DNA of 64,000 bases. Source: Geodermatophilus nigrescens. GTDB lineage: Bacteria > Actinomycetota > Actinomycetes > Mycobacteriales > Geodermatophilaceae. Shown here one piece after another: positions 55,000 through 64,000 of this stretch (the stretch's first letter is position 1; every line of letters begins with the position of its first letter). The notes beneath the pieces were generated by a model. The model was not told the origin of the DNA. It did no database searches and saw nothing but the letters and a program-made list of their open reading frames with translations. A program made the translations under genes and the position numbers. The DNA lies in contig NZ_FQVX01000003.1 in assembly GCF_900129495.1 (NCBI RefSeq), positions 992,001-1,056,000 on the forward strand. Reading direction: 5' to 3'.

Positions 55000-55623
55000 A
55001 TGCCTGCCGCCCCATCCCGCCGCCCCGGCGCCGCGAGCCCCGACGCCCGGCGTCCCGCCGCCAACCCCTGGGCCGTGGAGCTGCGCGAGCTCGGCCGCCG
55101 GGCGGGCTCCATGCAGGAGCTCGACCGGACGGTCCCCGCGCCCGACGGCTGGCGGCTCGAGCTCGTCGGCGTCCCCGAGGGCGCCCCGGTTCACCTGCGC
55201 CTGCGCCTGGAGTCGGTGATGGAGGGCGTGCTGGTCTCCGGCGACGTCGAGGTCCCGGTCGAGGGCCAGTGCGCCCGCTGCCTCGAGCCGGTCCACGACT
55301 CGCTCCAGCTCGACGTCCAGGAGCTCTACGCCTACCCGGGCAGCACCACCGAGGCCACGAGCGAGGAGGACGAGGTCCGCCTCGTCGAGGGCGAGCGCAT
55401 CGACCTCGAGCCGATGGTCCGCGACACCGTCGTCCTGGCCCTCCCGCTCTCGCCCACCTGCACCGACGACTGCGCGGGCCTGTGCTCCGGCTGCGGCCAG
55501 CGCATCGACGACCTCCCGGCCGACCACTCGCACGAGCTGGTCGACCCCCGCTGGGCCGGCCTCGCCGGCCGACTCACCACCGGAGCGGTCACCGACCGTC
55601 CGGACGACCCTGAGGAGAACTGA
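55000..55623 (+). CDS. DUF177 (YceD-like) protein, rRNA/ribosome-associated
   Basis: 207 residues. DUF177 proteins are needed for 23S rRNA maturation in the systems studied, and this gene precedes rpmF and rnc in many bacteria. Visible marks: [15 protein letters not shown], the CxxC in [12 protein letters not shown] near 90, [24 protein letters not shown], and a second Cys group ([14 protein letters not shown] near 155-168) that may bind zinc. N-terminal 25 residues are disordered and basic. rpmF starts 2 bp after the stop. Confidence 0.9.
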   Translation: MPAAPSRRPGAASPDARRPAANPWAVELRELGRRAGSMQELDRTVPAPDGWRLELVGVPEGAPVHLRLRLESVMEGVLVSGDVEVPVEGQCARCLEPVHDSLQLDVQELYAYPGSTTEATSEEDEVRLVEGERIDLEPMVRDTVVLALPLSPTCTDDCAGLCSGCGQRIDDLPADHSHELVDPRWAGLAGRLTTGAVTDRPDDPEEN

Positions 55624-55625
55624 CC

Positions 55626-55805
55626 GTGGCCGTCCCGAAGCGGAAGATGTCCCGCGCCAACACCCGCGCCCGCCGGTCGCAGTGGAAGGCGAGCGCCCCC
55701 ACGCTCAGCCCCTGCCCGAACCGCGCCTGCGGTCAGCTCAAGCCGCCGCACCAGGCCTGCCCGAACTGCGGCCAGCACGCCGGCCGCCAGGTCCTCTCCG
55801 TCTGA
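55626..55805 (+). CDS. rpmF: Ribosomal protein bL32
   Basis: 59 residues: [20 protein letters not shown], then a zinc ribbon with Cys residues in [10 protein letters not shown] and [13 protein letters not shown]. Read directly from the sequence, as it is shorter than usual gene-calling cut-offs. GTG start with GAGGAG 9 nt before; it lies between DUF177 and rnc as in many bacteria. Confidence 0.96.
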   Translation: MAVPKRKMSRANTRARRSQWKASAPTLSPCPNRACGQLKPPHQACPNCGQHAGRQVLSV

Positions 55806-55816
55806 CGACGGCGTCC

Positions 55817-56632
55817 GTGGGCAGCGCCGCCCGCACGCCGGTGGTCCCCGAGGGCGGGTCGCCGGCGGGTCAGGCGCACGCCGACCGAGCAGCCGCCTGG
55901 CTGCTCGACGCACTCCGCGTCGAGCTGCCCGGCGGCCTGCTGGCGTTGGCGCTGACCCACCGCTCCTGGGCCTACGAGAACGGCGGCCTGCCGACCAACG
56001 AGCGCCTGGAGTTCCTCGGCGACGCCGTGCTCGGCCTGGTCGTCACCGACGAGCTCTACCGCAGCCAGCCCGACCTGCCCGAGGGCCGGCTGGCGAAGCT
56101 GCGGGCGTCGGTGGTCAACATGACCTCGCTGGCCGGCGTCGCCCGGCGGCTCGGCGCCGGCGGCCTCGGCCCGCACCTGCTGCTGGGCCGCGGCGAGGAG
56201 ACCACCGGGGGCCGGGAGAAGGACTCGATCCTCGCCGACGCGCTCGAGGCGCTGATCGGCGCCATCCACCTGGGCCTGGGCCTCGACGCCGCGGCGGCGA
56301 TCGTGCACCGGCTGTTCGACCCGCTGCTGGTCGAGTCGGCCAAGCGCGGCGCGGGCCTGGACTGGAAGACCAGCCTGCAGGAGCTCGGTGCCGCCCGGGG
56401 CCTCGGTGCCCCGGTCTACGACGTCACCGACGAGGGCCCGCCGCACGCCAAGACGTTCACCGCGTCGGTGTCGCTGGCCGGCGTCCTCCGGGGCACCGGC
56501 AGCGGCCGCACCAAGAAGGCCGCCGAGCAGGAGGCCGCCGAGGCCGCCTGGCAGGCCGTCTCCAGCGAGGGCCCCGCGGCGGACCCGGCGGCGGACCCGG
56601 CGGCCAACCCGGTCGCGCCACCCGCGGAGTAG
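55817..56632 (+). CDS. rnc: Ribonuclease III
   Basis: Cuts double-stranded RNA in rRNA and mRNA processing. 271 residues from the GTG at 55817. The catalytic signature [20 protein letters not shown] is near 60-79, with the second metal-binding Asp/Glu in [18 protein letters not shown]-terminal dsRNA-binding domain ([15 protein letters not shown] to [20 protein letters not shown]) follows, then a short AADP-repeat tail. Starts 11 bp after rpmF. mutM follows after 5 bp. Confidence 0.95.
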   Translation: MGSAARTPVVPEGGSPAGQAHADRAAAWLLDALRVELPGGLLALALTHRSWAYENGGLPTNERLEFLGDAVLGLVVTDELYRSQPDLPEGRLAKLRASVVNMTSLAGVARRLGAGGLGPHLLLGRGEETTGGREKDSILADALEALIGAIHLGLGLDAAAAIVHRLFDPLLVESAKRGAGLDWKTSLQELGAARGLGAPVYDVTDEGPPHAKTFTASVSLAGVLRGTGSGRTKKAAEQEAAEAAWQAVSSEGPAADPAADPAANPVAPPAE

Positions 56633-56637
56633 CCCCC

Positions 56638-57540
56638 GTGCCCGAGCTGCCCGAGGTCGAGGTGGTCCGGCGCGGTCTCGAGCGCTGGGTCGCCGGCCGC
56701 ACCGTGGCCACGGTCGAGGTGCACCACCCGCGCGCCGTCCGCCGGCACCTCGAGGGCGCCGAGCACTTCGTCGGGGCCGTGACCGGCCGCACCGTCGCCG
56801 CCGCGCACCGCCGCGGCAAGTACCTGTGGCTGCCGCTCACCGAGCCCGACGGCGCCCCCTCCGGCCGGGCGGTGGTCGCCCACCTCGGCATGAGCGGGCA
56901 GCTGCTCGTCGAGAAGCGCAGCCAGCCCGACGAGACCCACCTGCGCGCCCGGTTCACCTTCACCGACGGCGGGCGCGAGCTGCGCTTCGTCGACCAGCGC
57001 ACCTTCGGCGGGCTGGCGGTGGAGGAGTGCGCCGGGGGCGGTGCGGCGGGTGAGGACACAGCCGAGCGGATCCCGTCGCGCCTCGCGCACATCGCCATCG
57101 ACCCGCTGGACCCCTCCTTCGACGAGGCCGGCTTCAGCGCGGCGCTGCGCCGGCGGCGGACCGAGGTCAAGCGGGCGCTGCTGGACCAGACGCTGATCGG
57201 GGGCGTCGGCAACATCTACGCCGACGAGTCGCTGTGGCGGGCCCGGCTGCACGGCGCGCGGCCCACCGACCGGCTGACCCGCGCCCAGGTCGGCGACCTG
57301 CTCGACGGCGTGCGCAGCGTGCTCGGCGAGGCGCTCGCCCAGGGCGGCACGTCCTTCGACTCGCTCTACGTCGACGTCAACGGGCAGAGCGGCTACTTCT
57401 CCCGCTTCCTCGCCGTCTACGGCCAGCTCGACCGGCCCTGCCCGCGCTGCGGGACGGCGATCATCCGGGAGTCGTTCATGAACCGCTCGAGCTACAGCTG
57501 CCCGCAGTGCCAGCCGCGCCCGCGCGCGAGGCGGTCGTGA
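56638..57540 (+). CDS. mutM: Formamidopyrimidine-DNA glycosylase
   Basis: Removes 8-oxoguanine and other oxidised purines and cuts the abasic site. 300 residues. Catalytic N-terminus [14 protein letters not shown] right after the GTG start (Pro2 nucleophile, Glu3), Lys in [10 protein letters not shown], helix-two-turn-helix [17 protein letters not shown], and a C-terminal zinc finger ([11 protein letters not shown] ... CPQCQ). Overlaps acyP by 4 bp. It complements the MutT1-type enzyme encoded at 36 kb in the oxidised-guanine defence. Confidence 0.96.
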   Translation: MPELPEVEVVRRGLERWVAGRTVATVEVHHPRAVRRHLEGAEHFVGAVTGRTVAAAHRRGKYLWLPLTEPDGAPSGRAVVAHLGMSGQLLVEKRSQPDETHLRARFTFTDGGRELRFVDQRTFGGLAVEECAGGGAAGEDTAERIPSRLAHIAIDPLDPSFDEAGFSAALRRRRTEVKRALLDQTLIGGVGNIYADESLWRARLHGARPTDRLTRAQVGDLLDGVRSVLGEALAQGGTSFDSLYVDVNGQSGYFSRFLAVYGQLDRPCPRCGTAIIRESFMNRSSYSCPQCQPRPRARRS

Positions 57541-57812
57541 GCCCGGACGTGCGGGTGCGCGTGCTGGTCAGCGGCACCGTGCAGGGCGTCGGCTACCGCT
57601 GGTTCGTCCGCGGCCTGGCCGACGCGGCGGGGCTGGCGGGGTCCGCGCGCAACCTCCCCGACGGGCGCGTCGAGGTCGAGCTGGAGGGGCCGGCCGACGA
57701 CGTCCGGGCCGTCGTCGCCGCGCTCGACGGGCCGCGCGCGCCCGGTTCGGTCACCGGCGTGGTGTCCGAGGACCGCGCGGTGCAGGGGGGACAGGGCTTC
57801 ACCACGGCGTGA
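57537..57812 (+). CDS. acyP: Acylphosphatase
   Basis: 91-residue small hydrolase of acyl phosphates. Catalytic Arg in [15 protein letters not shown] near residue 21 and catalytic Asn in [16 protein letters not shown] near 40. GTG start overlapping the mutM stop (GTGA). The mutM-acyP-smc order is a common actinobacterial arrangement. Confidence 0.95.
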   Translation: MSPDVRVRVLVSGTVQGVGYRWFVRGLADAAGLAGSARNLPDGRVEVELEGPADDVRAVVAALDGPRAPGSVTGVVSEDRAVQGGQGFTTA

Positions 57813-57856
57813 CGAAGACGACATCCACCCGACACGGGAGGTGTCCAGTGTGGCCG

Positions 57857-57885
57857 TTGACCTGCGTGTCGGGTGCTGTCACCCT
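57857..57885 (+). promoter_or_regulatory. Promoter upstream of the small coiled-coil gene and smc
   Basis: -35 TTGACC (57857-57862), 17-bp spacer, -10 CACCCT (57880-57885), about 70 bp before the small gene. The pattern is like the ilvB promoter (TTGACG/CACAGT). Confidence 0.5.
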
Positions 57886-57961
57886 GGAGGCACCGAGCCC
57901 GCGCCGACCGACTTCCCGGGGCGGCGGGCACCCCTCCCGCTGTCGAAAGGCCGCTGTCGCC

Positions 57962-58165
57962 ATGGCCAAGGCCCTGTTCGGTTCCGTCGTGTCGCCCGCG
58001 GAGCTCCGCGTACTCGAGGAGAACGCGGCGCTGCGCGCGAAGGTGCGCCGCCTGGAGCAGGAGCTCGGCGAGCTGCGCGCCCAGCGCGACGCCGCCCGCG
58101 ACGCCGTCATCGCCTCCGAGCTGCTGAGCATGGCCGGCGACACCACCGCGCCGGCGCTCGCGTAA
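57962..58165 (+). CDS. Small coiled-coil protein upstream of smc
   Basis: 67 residues. After AKALFGSVVSPAE, residues about 17-50 form a charged helix with heptad pattern (LRVLEENAALRAKVRRLEQE). ATG at 57962 with AAAGG 12 nt upstream. No known family. It has its own promoter candidate and lies 55 bp before smc; a role with SMC is only suggested by position. Confidence 0.65.
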   Translation: MAKALFGSVVSPAELRVLEENAALRAKVRRLEQELGELRAQRDAARDAVIASELLSMAGDTTAPALA

Positions 58166-58220
58166 CACCTGCACCACCACCCGGCGCGCGGATCCGCCGC
58201 CGGGTGAGAGCCTCCCTCCC

Positions 58221-61200
58221 GTGCACCTGTCGAGCCTGACGCTCAAGGGCTTCAAGTCCTTCGCGTCCGCGACGACGCTGCGCCTGGAGCCGGGCATCAC
58301 CGCCGTCGTCGGGCCGAACGGCTCGGGCAAGTCCAACGTCGTGGACGCCATCGCCTGGGTGCTCGGCGAGCAGGGCGCGAAGTCCCTGCGCGGCGGCAAG
58401 ATGGAGGACGTCATCTTCGCCGGCACCGCCGGGCGCTCCGCGCTCGGCCGTGCCGAGGTGACGCTCACCATCGACAACGCCGACGGCGCCCTGCCGATCG
58501 ACTACACCGAGGTGTCGGTCACCCGCCGCATGTACCGCTCCGGCGAGAGCGAGTACGAGATCAACGGCGACAAGGTGCGCCTGCTCGACGTGCAGGAGCT
58601 GCTCAGCGACGCCGGCATCGGCCGCGAGATGCACGTCATCGTCGGCCAGGGCCAGCTCGACGCCGTCCTCTCCGGCCGCCCCGAGGACCGCCGGGCCTTC
58701 ATCGAGGAGGCCGCCGGCGTCCTCAAGCACCGCAAGCGCAAGGAGAAGGCGCTCCGCAAGCTCGACGGGATGCAGGCCAACCTCGACCGGCTGGCCGACC
58801 TCACCGCCGAGCTGCGCCGCCAGCTCAAGCCGCTCGGGCGCCAGGCCGAGGTGGCCCGCCGCGCCGCCGGCGTGCAGGCCGACCTGCGCGACGCGCGCCT
58901 GCGGCTGCTCGCCGACGACCTGGTGGGCCTGCGCGACGCGCTCGACAAGGACGTCGCCGACGAGGCCGCGGCCCGCGCCCGCCGCGCCGTCGTCGAGGCC
59001 GAGCTCGCCGGCGTCGCGCGCCGGGAGGCGGACCTCGACGCCGCCCAGGCCGCCGACGCCCCGCGCCTGGGCGCCGCGCAGGACACCTGGTACCGGCTGT
59101 CCGCGCTGACCGAGCGCTTCCGCGGCATCGCCTCGCTGGCCGCCGAGCGCTCCCGGCACCTCTCGGCCCCCGTCCCCGGCGGCACCGGCGGGCGCGACCC
59201 CGAGCAGCTCGAGGCCGAGGCCGACCGCTTCGACGCGACCGAGGCCGAGCTGGCCGCCGGCCTCGCGGCCGAGCGCGGCCGGCTGTCGGCCGCCGTCGCC
59301 GCCCGCACGGAGCTGGAGGAGGCGCTCGCGGCCGAGGAGCGCGCCTGGGTCGTGGCCACCCGGGCGATCGCCGACCGCCGCGAGGGCCTGGCCCGCCTGT
59401 CGGGGAAGGTCGCCGCCGCCCGCTCCCGGGCCGCCGCCGGGCAGGCCGAGGCGCAGCGGCTGGCGCAGGCCGCCGCGGAGGCCGTCGCCCGCGCCGAGGC
59501 CGCGCAGGCCCGGCTCGACGAGCGCCGCGCCGGCACCGGCGACGCCGACGACGAGGACGTCGCGCTGGTCACCGCGCACGCCGACGCCGTCGCCGCCCGG
59601 ACCGCCGCGGCCCGCGCGGTCACCGAGCTGGCCGACGCCGAGCGGGCCGCCGAGCGCGACCGGGCCTCCTGGGCCGCCCGCCGCGACACGCTCGCGCAGG
59701 GCCTCGCCCCGGCCGACGGCGCCGCCGCCGTGCTCGCCGCCGGGACCTCCGGCGCGCTGGCCGGCGTGCTCGGGCCGGTCGCCGAGCGGATCACCGTCGC
59801 CCCGGGCGCCGAGGTGGCCCTGGCCGCGGCGCTCGGCGGGCTGGCCGAGGCGGTCGCCGTCGCCGGGGTCACCGGCGCCGCCGACGCGCTGGCGCACCTG
59901 CGCGACGTCGGCGGCGGCCGGGCCGCGCTGCTGGTCAGCGGCGGCCCGGACGCCCCGTCGCGCGCCGGGGAGCCCGCGCTGCCCGAGGGCCTGCGCTGGG
60001 CGGTCGACCTCGTCGAGGCGCCCGGCGACCTGCGGCCGGCCCTGGCCCGGGCGCTGCACGGCGTCGTGGTCGTCCCGACCCTGGGGGCCGCGGCCGCGCT
60101 CGTCGGGGCCCACCCGACCGTCCGCGCGGTCACCGTCGACGGCGACCTGGTCGCCGCCGACCGCGCCTCCGGCGGCGCTGCCGAGGCGCCGTCGGGCCTG
60201 GAGGTGCGGGCGCGGGTCGACGAGGCCGAGCGCGAGCACACTGCCGCGGCCGCCCGCGCCGCCGACCTCGCCGCACGACTGGCCGCCGCCCGGGAGACCG
60301 CCCAGGCCCGCTCGGCCGACGTCGAGGCCGCGCAGGCCGCCCGCCGGGCCGCCGACCGCACCCGGTCGAAGCTGGCCGCCGAGCTCGCCGAGCTGGGCGC
60401 CGCCGCCCGCTCGGCCGCCGCCGAGGCCGACCGCTCCGACGCCGCCCGGCGGCGCGCCGAGCGGGCGCTCGAGGAGTCGGCCACCGGGCTCGCCGAGCTC
60501 GAGGCCCGGCTGACCGAGGCCGAGGCGGCGCCCGCGGCCGAGGAGCCCGACCCGGGGCAGCGCGACCGGCTGCGGCTGGAGGTCGCCGCCGCCCGGCAGG
60601 CCGAGACCGAGGCCCGGCTGGCCGTCCGCACCGCCGAGGAGCGCGCCCGGGCGCTGTCGGGCCGCGCCGAGGCGCTGCGCCGGCAGGCCCGGCAGGAGCG
60701 CGCCGCCCGCGAGCGCGCCGCCGCGGCCGCCCTGGCCCGCCGGCGGGGCGCCGAGGTCGCCACCCGCGTGCGCGCCGGCGCGGAGGACGCCCTCACCGCC
60801 CTGGCGACGTCGCTGGCCCGCGCCGCCGCCGAGCGCGACGAGCTGGCCCGGCAGCGCAGCGCCCGCGAGGCCGAGCTGCTCGAGGTGCGCACCCGCGTCC
60901 GTGCGGCCACCGCCGAGCTCGAGCGGCTGACCGACGAGGTGCACCGCGACGAGGTGGCCCGCGCCGAGCAGCGGCTGCGCATCGAGGCCCTGGAGGAGCG
61001 GGCCGCCGAGGAGTTCGGCGTCGACCTGCCCACGCTGGTCGCCGAGTACGGCCCGGCCGCTCCGGTGCCGCCCTCGCCCGCCCGGCTCGCCGCCGCGGAG
61101 GCGGCGGGTGAGCCCGCGCCCGGGCCGGTGCCCTACGACCGCGTTACCCAGGAGCGCCGCGCCGCGCAGGCCGAGCGCGACCTGGTCACGCTCGGCCGGG

Positions 61201-61805
61201 TCAACCCGCTGGCGCTGGAGGAGTTCGCGGCCCTGGAGGAGCGGCACACCTTCCTCGCCACGCAGCTGGAGGACCTCAAGGCCACCCGCCGCGACCTGCT
61301 CACCGTCGTCCGCGAGGTCGACGGGCGCATCCACGACGTGTTCGCCTCGGCCTTCGCCGACGTCGCCCGCGAGTTCGAGGGCGTCTTCGCGACGCTGTTC
61401 CCCGGCGGTCAGGGCCGGCTGGTGCTCACCGACCCCGAGGACATGCTCACCACCGGCGTGGAAATCGAGGCGCGCCCGCCCGGCAAGAAGGTCAAGCGGC
61501 TGTCGCTGCTGTCCGGCGGCGAGCGCTCGCTGACCGCCGTCGCGCTGCTCGTGGCCATCTTCCGGGCGCGGCCCTCGCCGTTCTACGTGCTCGACGAGGT
61601 GGAGGCGGCGCTCGACGACGTCAACCTGGGCCGCCTGCTGACCCTGGTCGAGCAGCTGCGGGCGACGTCACAGCTCATCGTGATCACCCACCAGAAGCGC
61701 ACGATGGAGATCGCCGACGCGCTCTACGGCGTGAGCATGCGCGGCGACGGCATCACCGGCGTCATCAGCCAGCGGCTGCGCGAGCCCGACCCGGCCCAGG
61801 CATAG
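58221..61805 (+). CDS. smc: Chromosome segregation ATPase SMC
   Basis: Condensin core for chromosome compaction and segregation. 1194 residues. Walker A in VVGPNGSGKSNVVDAIAWVL (near 30-49), long coiled coils (about 170-500 and 665-1010), a hinge around 505-660 (AGVLGPVAERITVAPGAEVA), signature LLSGGERSLTAVALL near 1100, and Walker B FYVLDEVEAALDD. Highly Ala/Arg/Glu-rich coiled coils, as is usual in high-G+C genomes. GTG start at 58221 without a clear ribosome site. Its stop codon lies inside a large hairpin. Confidence 0.97.
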   Translation: MHLSSLTLKGFKSFASATTLRLEPGITAVVGPNGSGKSNVVDAIAWVLGEQGAKSLRGGKMEDVIFAGTAGRSALGRAEVTLTIDNADGALPIDYTEVSVTRRMYRSGESEYEINGDKVRLLDVQELLSDAGIGREMHVIVGQGQLDAVLSGRPEDRRAFIEEAAGVLKHRKRKEKALRKLDGMQANLDRLADLTAELRRQLKPLGRQAEVARRAAGVQADLRDARLRLLADDLVGLRDALDKDVADEAAARARRAVVEAELAGVARREADLDAAQAADAPRLGAAQDTWYRLSALTERFRGIASLAAERSRHLSAPVPGGTGGRDPEQLEAEADRFDATEAELAAGLAAERGRLSAAVAARTELEEALAAEERAWVVATRAIADRREGLARLSGKVAAARSRAAAGQAEAQRLAQAAAEAVARAEAAQARLDERRAGTGDADDEDVALVTAHADAVAARTAAARAVTELADAERAAERDRASWAARRDTLAQGLAPADGAAAVLAAGTSGALAGVLGPVAERITVAPGAEVALAAALGGLAEAVAVAGVTGAADALAHLRDVGGGRAALLVSGGPDAPSRAGEPALPEGLRWAVDLVEAPGDLRPALARALHGVVVVPTLGAAAALVGAHPTVRAVTVDGDLVAADRASGGAAEAPSGLEVRARVDEAEREHTAAAARAADLAARLAAARETAQARSADVEAAQAARRAADRTRSKLAAELAELGAAARSAAAEADRSDAARRRAERALEESATGLAELEARLTEAEAAPAAEEPDPGQRDRLRLEVAAARQAETEARLAVRTAEERARALSGRAEALRRQARQERAARERAAAAALARRRGAEVATRVRAGAEDALTALATSLARAAAERDELARQRSAREAELLEVRTRVRAATAELERLTDEVHRDEVARAEQRLRIEALEERAAEEFGVDLPTLVAEYGPAAPVPPSPARLAAAEAAGEPAPGPVPYDRVTQERRAAQAERDLVTLGRVNPLALEEFAALEERHTFLATQLEDLKATRRDLLTVVREVDGRIHDVFASAFADVAREFEGVFATLFPGGQGRLVLTDPEDMLTTGVEIEARPPGKKVKRLSLLSGGERSLTAVALLVAIFRARPSPFYVLDEVEAALDDVNLGRLLTLVEQLRATSQLIVITHQKRTMEIADALYGVSMRGDGITGVISQRLREPDPAQA

Positions 61806-61860
61806 GAAGCTGTTCGCACGTCTCGGGCGCGAGAACGTGCGGACAGCTTCCTATGCCTGG
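61796..61860. terminator. 65-nt near-perfect hairpin containing the smc stop codon
   Basis: 26-bp arms (61796-61821 and 61835-61860) with one G-T pair, capped by a CTCG/CGAG stem and GGCG loop. It sits between convergent smc and the phosphoesterase gene. No T-tract; the left arm codes the last SMC residues. Confidence 0.7.
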
Positions 61861-61862
61861 CC

Positions 61863-62678
61863 TCAGACGCCGGACGGGACCAGCAGGTCGACCACGAGCG
61901 GCAGGTGGTCCGAGGCGCCGGCACCGTCGAGCACGCGGGCCGCGACCACCTGGATGCCCGGGGTCACCCACACCTGGTCGATGCGCACGTGCGGCGCGCG
62001 CGCCGGGTGGGTGTGGCCCTCGTCGCGCTGCCAGAACCGCCAGCGGGCCTGGTCGTCGCGGTCGCCGGCGAGGGTCCACGCGTCGGAGAAGTCGGCCCGC
62101 AGCGCCGACAGCTCGGGCGCGTCCGGGGCGGCGTTGAGGTCGCCGACCACCACGCCGGTCTCCATCGAGTCGGTGTGCAGGTCGCGCAGCAGCTGCACCT
62201 GCCGCGCCCGCTCCTCGGCCGACCGGGTGGTCAGGTGCGTGGTGGTCACCCACAGCGCGCCGCCGTCGAGCTCGACCAGCGTGCGCAGGGCGCTGCGCGG
62301 CTCGCCGGTGCCCGGCAGCGGGTGCACGTCGCTGATCAGGATCGGCAGCCGCGACAGCAGCGCGTTGCCGTACTGGCGGCGCGGGGCGTCGCCCGGCCGC
62401 TCCTCGTCGATCGCCGGGCCCCACGCCAGCTGCATGTCCAGCGCGCGGGACAGCAGCAGCGCCTGGTCGACGTCCTCGCTGCGGTCGCCGAAGTGCCGGT
62501 CCACCTCCTGCAGGCAGATGACGTCGGCGTCGGCGGCGGCCAGCACCTTGGCCAGCCGCGGCAGGTCGTGCCGGCGGTCGTCGCCCACCCCGTGGTGGGT
62601 GTTGAAGGTGACCAGCCGCACCGGGATGGGCGGCTGGTCGGGACCGGGGGCGGGCTTCACGCCGGAGGGGTCGGTCAC
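61863..62678 (-). CDS. Endonuclease/exonuclease/phosphatase family protein
   Basis: 271 residues of the DNase I-like metal-dependent phosphoesterase fold. Motifs: LVTFNTHHGVGDD near 22-34, VICLQEVDRHFG (metal Glu), NALLSRLPIL, TTHLTTRS, GVVVGDLNAAPD and ASDHLPLVVDL (catalytic His). Substrate (DNA, sphingolipid, inositol phosphate) cannot be told. GTG start at 62678. It lies 12 bp downstream of the PhoD-like gene, so they probably share a transcript. Confidence 0.88.
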   Translation of the reverse strand: MTDPSGVKPAPGPDQPPIPVRLVTFNTHHGVGDDRRHDLPRLAKVLAAADADVICLQEVDRHFGDRSEDVDQALLLSRALDMQLAWGPAIDEERPGDAPRRQYGNALLSRLPILISDVHPLPGTGEPRSALRTLVELDGGALWVTTTHLTTRSAEERARQVQLLRDLHTDSMETGVVVGDLNAAPDAPELSALRADFSDAWTLAGDRDDQARWRFWQRDEGHTHPARAPHVRIDQVWVTPGIQVVAARVLDGAGASDHLPLVVDLLVPSGV

Positions 62679-62690
62679 CCCGTCAGCCTG

Positions 62691-64000
62691 TCACCCCTGC
62701 GCGGGCACCGTCGCCGGGACCGGGTCGGCCAGCGGCAGGTCGAGCACCTGCTGCAGGCACTCCTCGCCGTCGGGGCGGTGGTCGCTCACGTGCAGCACGA
62801 AGCGCGCCTGCCGGCCCTCGAGCACCAGCTCGCCGACCTGGTTGCCGAAGAAGGGGCCCGCCGCCTTGGCCCACTCCACCGACGGCGGCCGCACCCGCGC
62901 CGCCCGCGCGACCGCGGCGGTGAACCGCCGCGCCCACCGGCTCCAGCCGATCCGGAACCCGACGCGGATGGGGTGCGGCGCCTGGTTGTGCAGCGGGGAG
63001 ACGGTCAGCTGGTGCACCCGGCCGGTCAGCCCGCCGGGGGAGACGACCTCGGCGGCGTAGGCGTGGTGGACGTCGCCGGAGAGCACCAGCGCGGTCGCCG
63101 GGGCGCGGCCGTGCTCCCCGCGGGCGACGGCGAGCAGCGCGGCCGCGAGCCGGTCGAAGCTGTGCCCGAAGGCGGCCCAGTGCTCGAGGTCCGCGGCCTG
63201 GCGCACCGCCTCGGCGGCCTTCCCCCGCCAGCGGCCCTCGTGCCGGACGGCGACCGCCTCGTCCACCCGCTCGATCGAGTCGATGGCGTGGGGGAGCAGC
63301 CACGGCAGCGAGGTGCCGACCAGCAGGTGGTCGACGCCGTCGGCGACCGCCTGGCGCATCTGGTCCTCGATCCAGGCGAACTCGTCGTCGTCGACCATGC
63401 GGCGGCCCTGCTCGTCGAGGACCCGGCCGGCCCGGCTGTCGACCATGACCAGCCGCGCGTCGCCCCAGTGGCGCACGTAGCTCCAGCGCACCGTCCGAGG
63501 CTCGCGGTCGGCGGCGACGGCCATCTCGCGCAGCAGCGGCTCGGCGTCGGTGCCCTCGGGCAGGGCGAGCACCGCCTGCCAGGTGCGGTCGGCGGCGAGC
63601 TCGGCCGGGCTGAGGTTGCCCAGGTGCTGGTGCACCCAGTAGCTGACCAGCCCGCCGGTGATCCGCTCGGCCCACCAGTCGGTGGCCGTCACCTGCCGCC
63701 GCCACGCCGCCGAGGTGTTCCAGTCGTCGATCATCTCGTGGTCGTCGAAGACCATCGACGACGGGATCGTCGACAGCAGCCAGCGCACCTGCGGGTCCAT
63801 CCAGGACTCGGCGTACAGCCGCGTGTACTCCTCGCGGTCGCGCACCTGCGCGTCCTCGGGCACCGGCTCGCCGCGGTGCACGGTGAGCCAGGCGCGCGTG
63901 GCCGAGGTCAGCTCGTCGGCGTAGACCTGGTCGCCGAGCAGCACCAGCGCGTCGGGCCACTCCTCCTCGGGGAGGTCGGCCACCCGCTGGGCGTAGGCGT
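62691..64000 (-). CDS. PhoD-like metallophosphatase (5' end outside window)
   Basis: 436 codons are visible; the start lies beyond the window, since the frame is open to the edge (reading AYAQRVADLPEEEW). Alkaline phosphatase D / metallophosphatase core: VLLGDQVYADE, SMVFDDHEMIDDWNTS, VRWSYVRHWGDARLVMVDSR, LLVGTSLPWLLPH and LSGDVHHAYAAEV (metal ligands). Substrate unknown. The missing N-terminal part should include the first metal-binding Asp and any signal sequence. Confidence 0.88.
   Translation of the reverse strand, partial: AYAQRVADLPEEEWPDALVLLGDQVYADELTSATRAWLTVHRGEPVPEDAQVRDREEYTRLYAESWMDPQVRWLLSTIPSSMVFDDHEMIDDWNTSAAWRRQVTATDWWAERITGGLVSYWVHQHLGNLSPAELAADRTWQAVLALPEGTDAEPLLREMAVAADREPRTVRWSYVRHWGDARLVMVDSRAGRVLDEQGRRMVDDDEFAWIEDQMRQAVADGVDHLLVGTSLPWLLPHAIDSIERVDEAVAVRHEGRWRGKAAEAVRQAADLEHWAAFGHSFDRLAAALLAVARGEHGRAPATALVLSGDVHHAYAAEVVSPGGLTGRVHQLTVSPLHNQAPHPIRVGFRIGWSRWARRFTAAVARAARVRPPSVEWAKAAGPFFGNQVGELVLEGRQARFVLHVSDHRPDGEECLQQVLDLPLADPVPATVPAQG

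Noticed and set aside
58107-61334. 1075-codon minus-strand frame opposite smc
   Set aside because: Repeating Gly/Leu/Gln pattern comes from antisense reading of SMC coiled-coil codons; no independent features.

Overview
The window is a 64 kb piece of a very G+C-rich chromosome and is packed with housekeeping genes. GTG starts are common, stop/start overlaps (GTGA, ATGA) are frequent, and many genes look leaderless. Gene content and order match the actinobacterial core: gatB, a Cfp6-like PH protein, ilvBNC, serA, leuB, gltX, leuCD, mutT1, ppk1, cofC/fbiD, gpsA, ddl, thiL, rpmB, recG, coaD, a SepIVA-like protein, rnc, mutM and smc follow the order known from mycobacteria. A phosphatidylcholine-synthase-like gene, a DUF559 gene bounded by palindromes, and EAL/GGDEF proteins suggest a soil actinobacterium, perhaps Geodermatophilaceae; that family assignment is inference. 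No phage, transposase, CRISPR array or rRNA was found.

Layout. 0-5.2 kb: gatB, a lipoprotein sugar dehydrogenase, a D-2-hydroxyacid dehydrogenase, a PH-domain protein and an MmyB-type regulator. 5.2-23 kb: branched-chain amino acid region with ilvD, two overlapping EAL/GGDEF genes, ilvB-ilvN-ilvC behind a leader-peptide attenuator, three membrane proteins (two with Tyr-Gly-Gln-rich tails), serA, leuB, and cimA behind a second leader-peptide attenuator. 23-28.9 kb: DUF559 protein, small enzymes, gltX, a CPBP protease, tRNA-Gln and two identical tRNA-Glu genes. 28.9-33.2 kb: galT-galK-sodium symporter-small membrane protein. 33.2-36 kb: divergent IclR regulator and leuCD. 36-46.7 kb: polyphosphate, F420, phospholipid, methionine and cell-wall genes. 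46.7-64 kb: thiL, rpmB, recG, coaD, DUF177-rpmF-rnc-mutM-acyP, smc, and two phosphoesterases, the last running off the end.

How the genes work together. CimA, LeuCD, LeuB, IlvBN, IlvC and IlvD cover every step from pyruvate to the 2-keto acid precursors of isoleucine (threonine-independent, via citramalate) and valine; only a transaminase is missing. leuA is not in the window. Control seems layered: Leu/Ile/Val-codon leader peptides with terminators precede ilvB and cimA; one heptamer half-site (GTCCCAC/GTGGGAC) occurs in the iclR-leuC gap and as a perfect palindrome upstream of ilvB; and a 63-bp structured element follows both ilvB and ilvN. GatB, GltX and tRNA-Gln fit the indirect route to Gln-tRNA. 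About a dozen genes have a TANNNT-like -10 hexamer 6-8 nt before the start codon, consistent with leaderless transcription.

No wholly new protein system is evident. The most noteworthy signals are regulatory and structural: the paired attenuators, the putative IclR regulon, covarying intergenic elements, palindromic repeats around the DUF559 gene and at 42.9-43.1 kb, a 30-bp tandem repeat that multiplies a start codon, and two genes that seem to begin with CTG.
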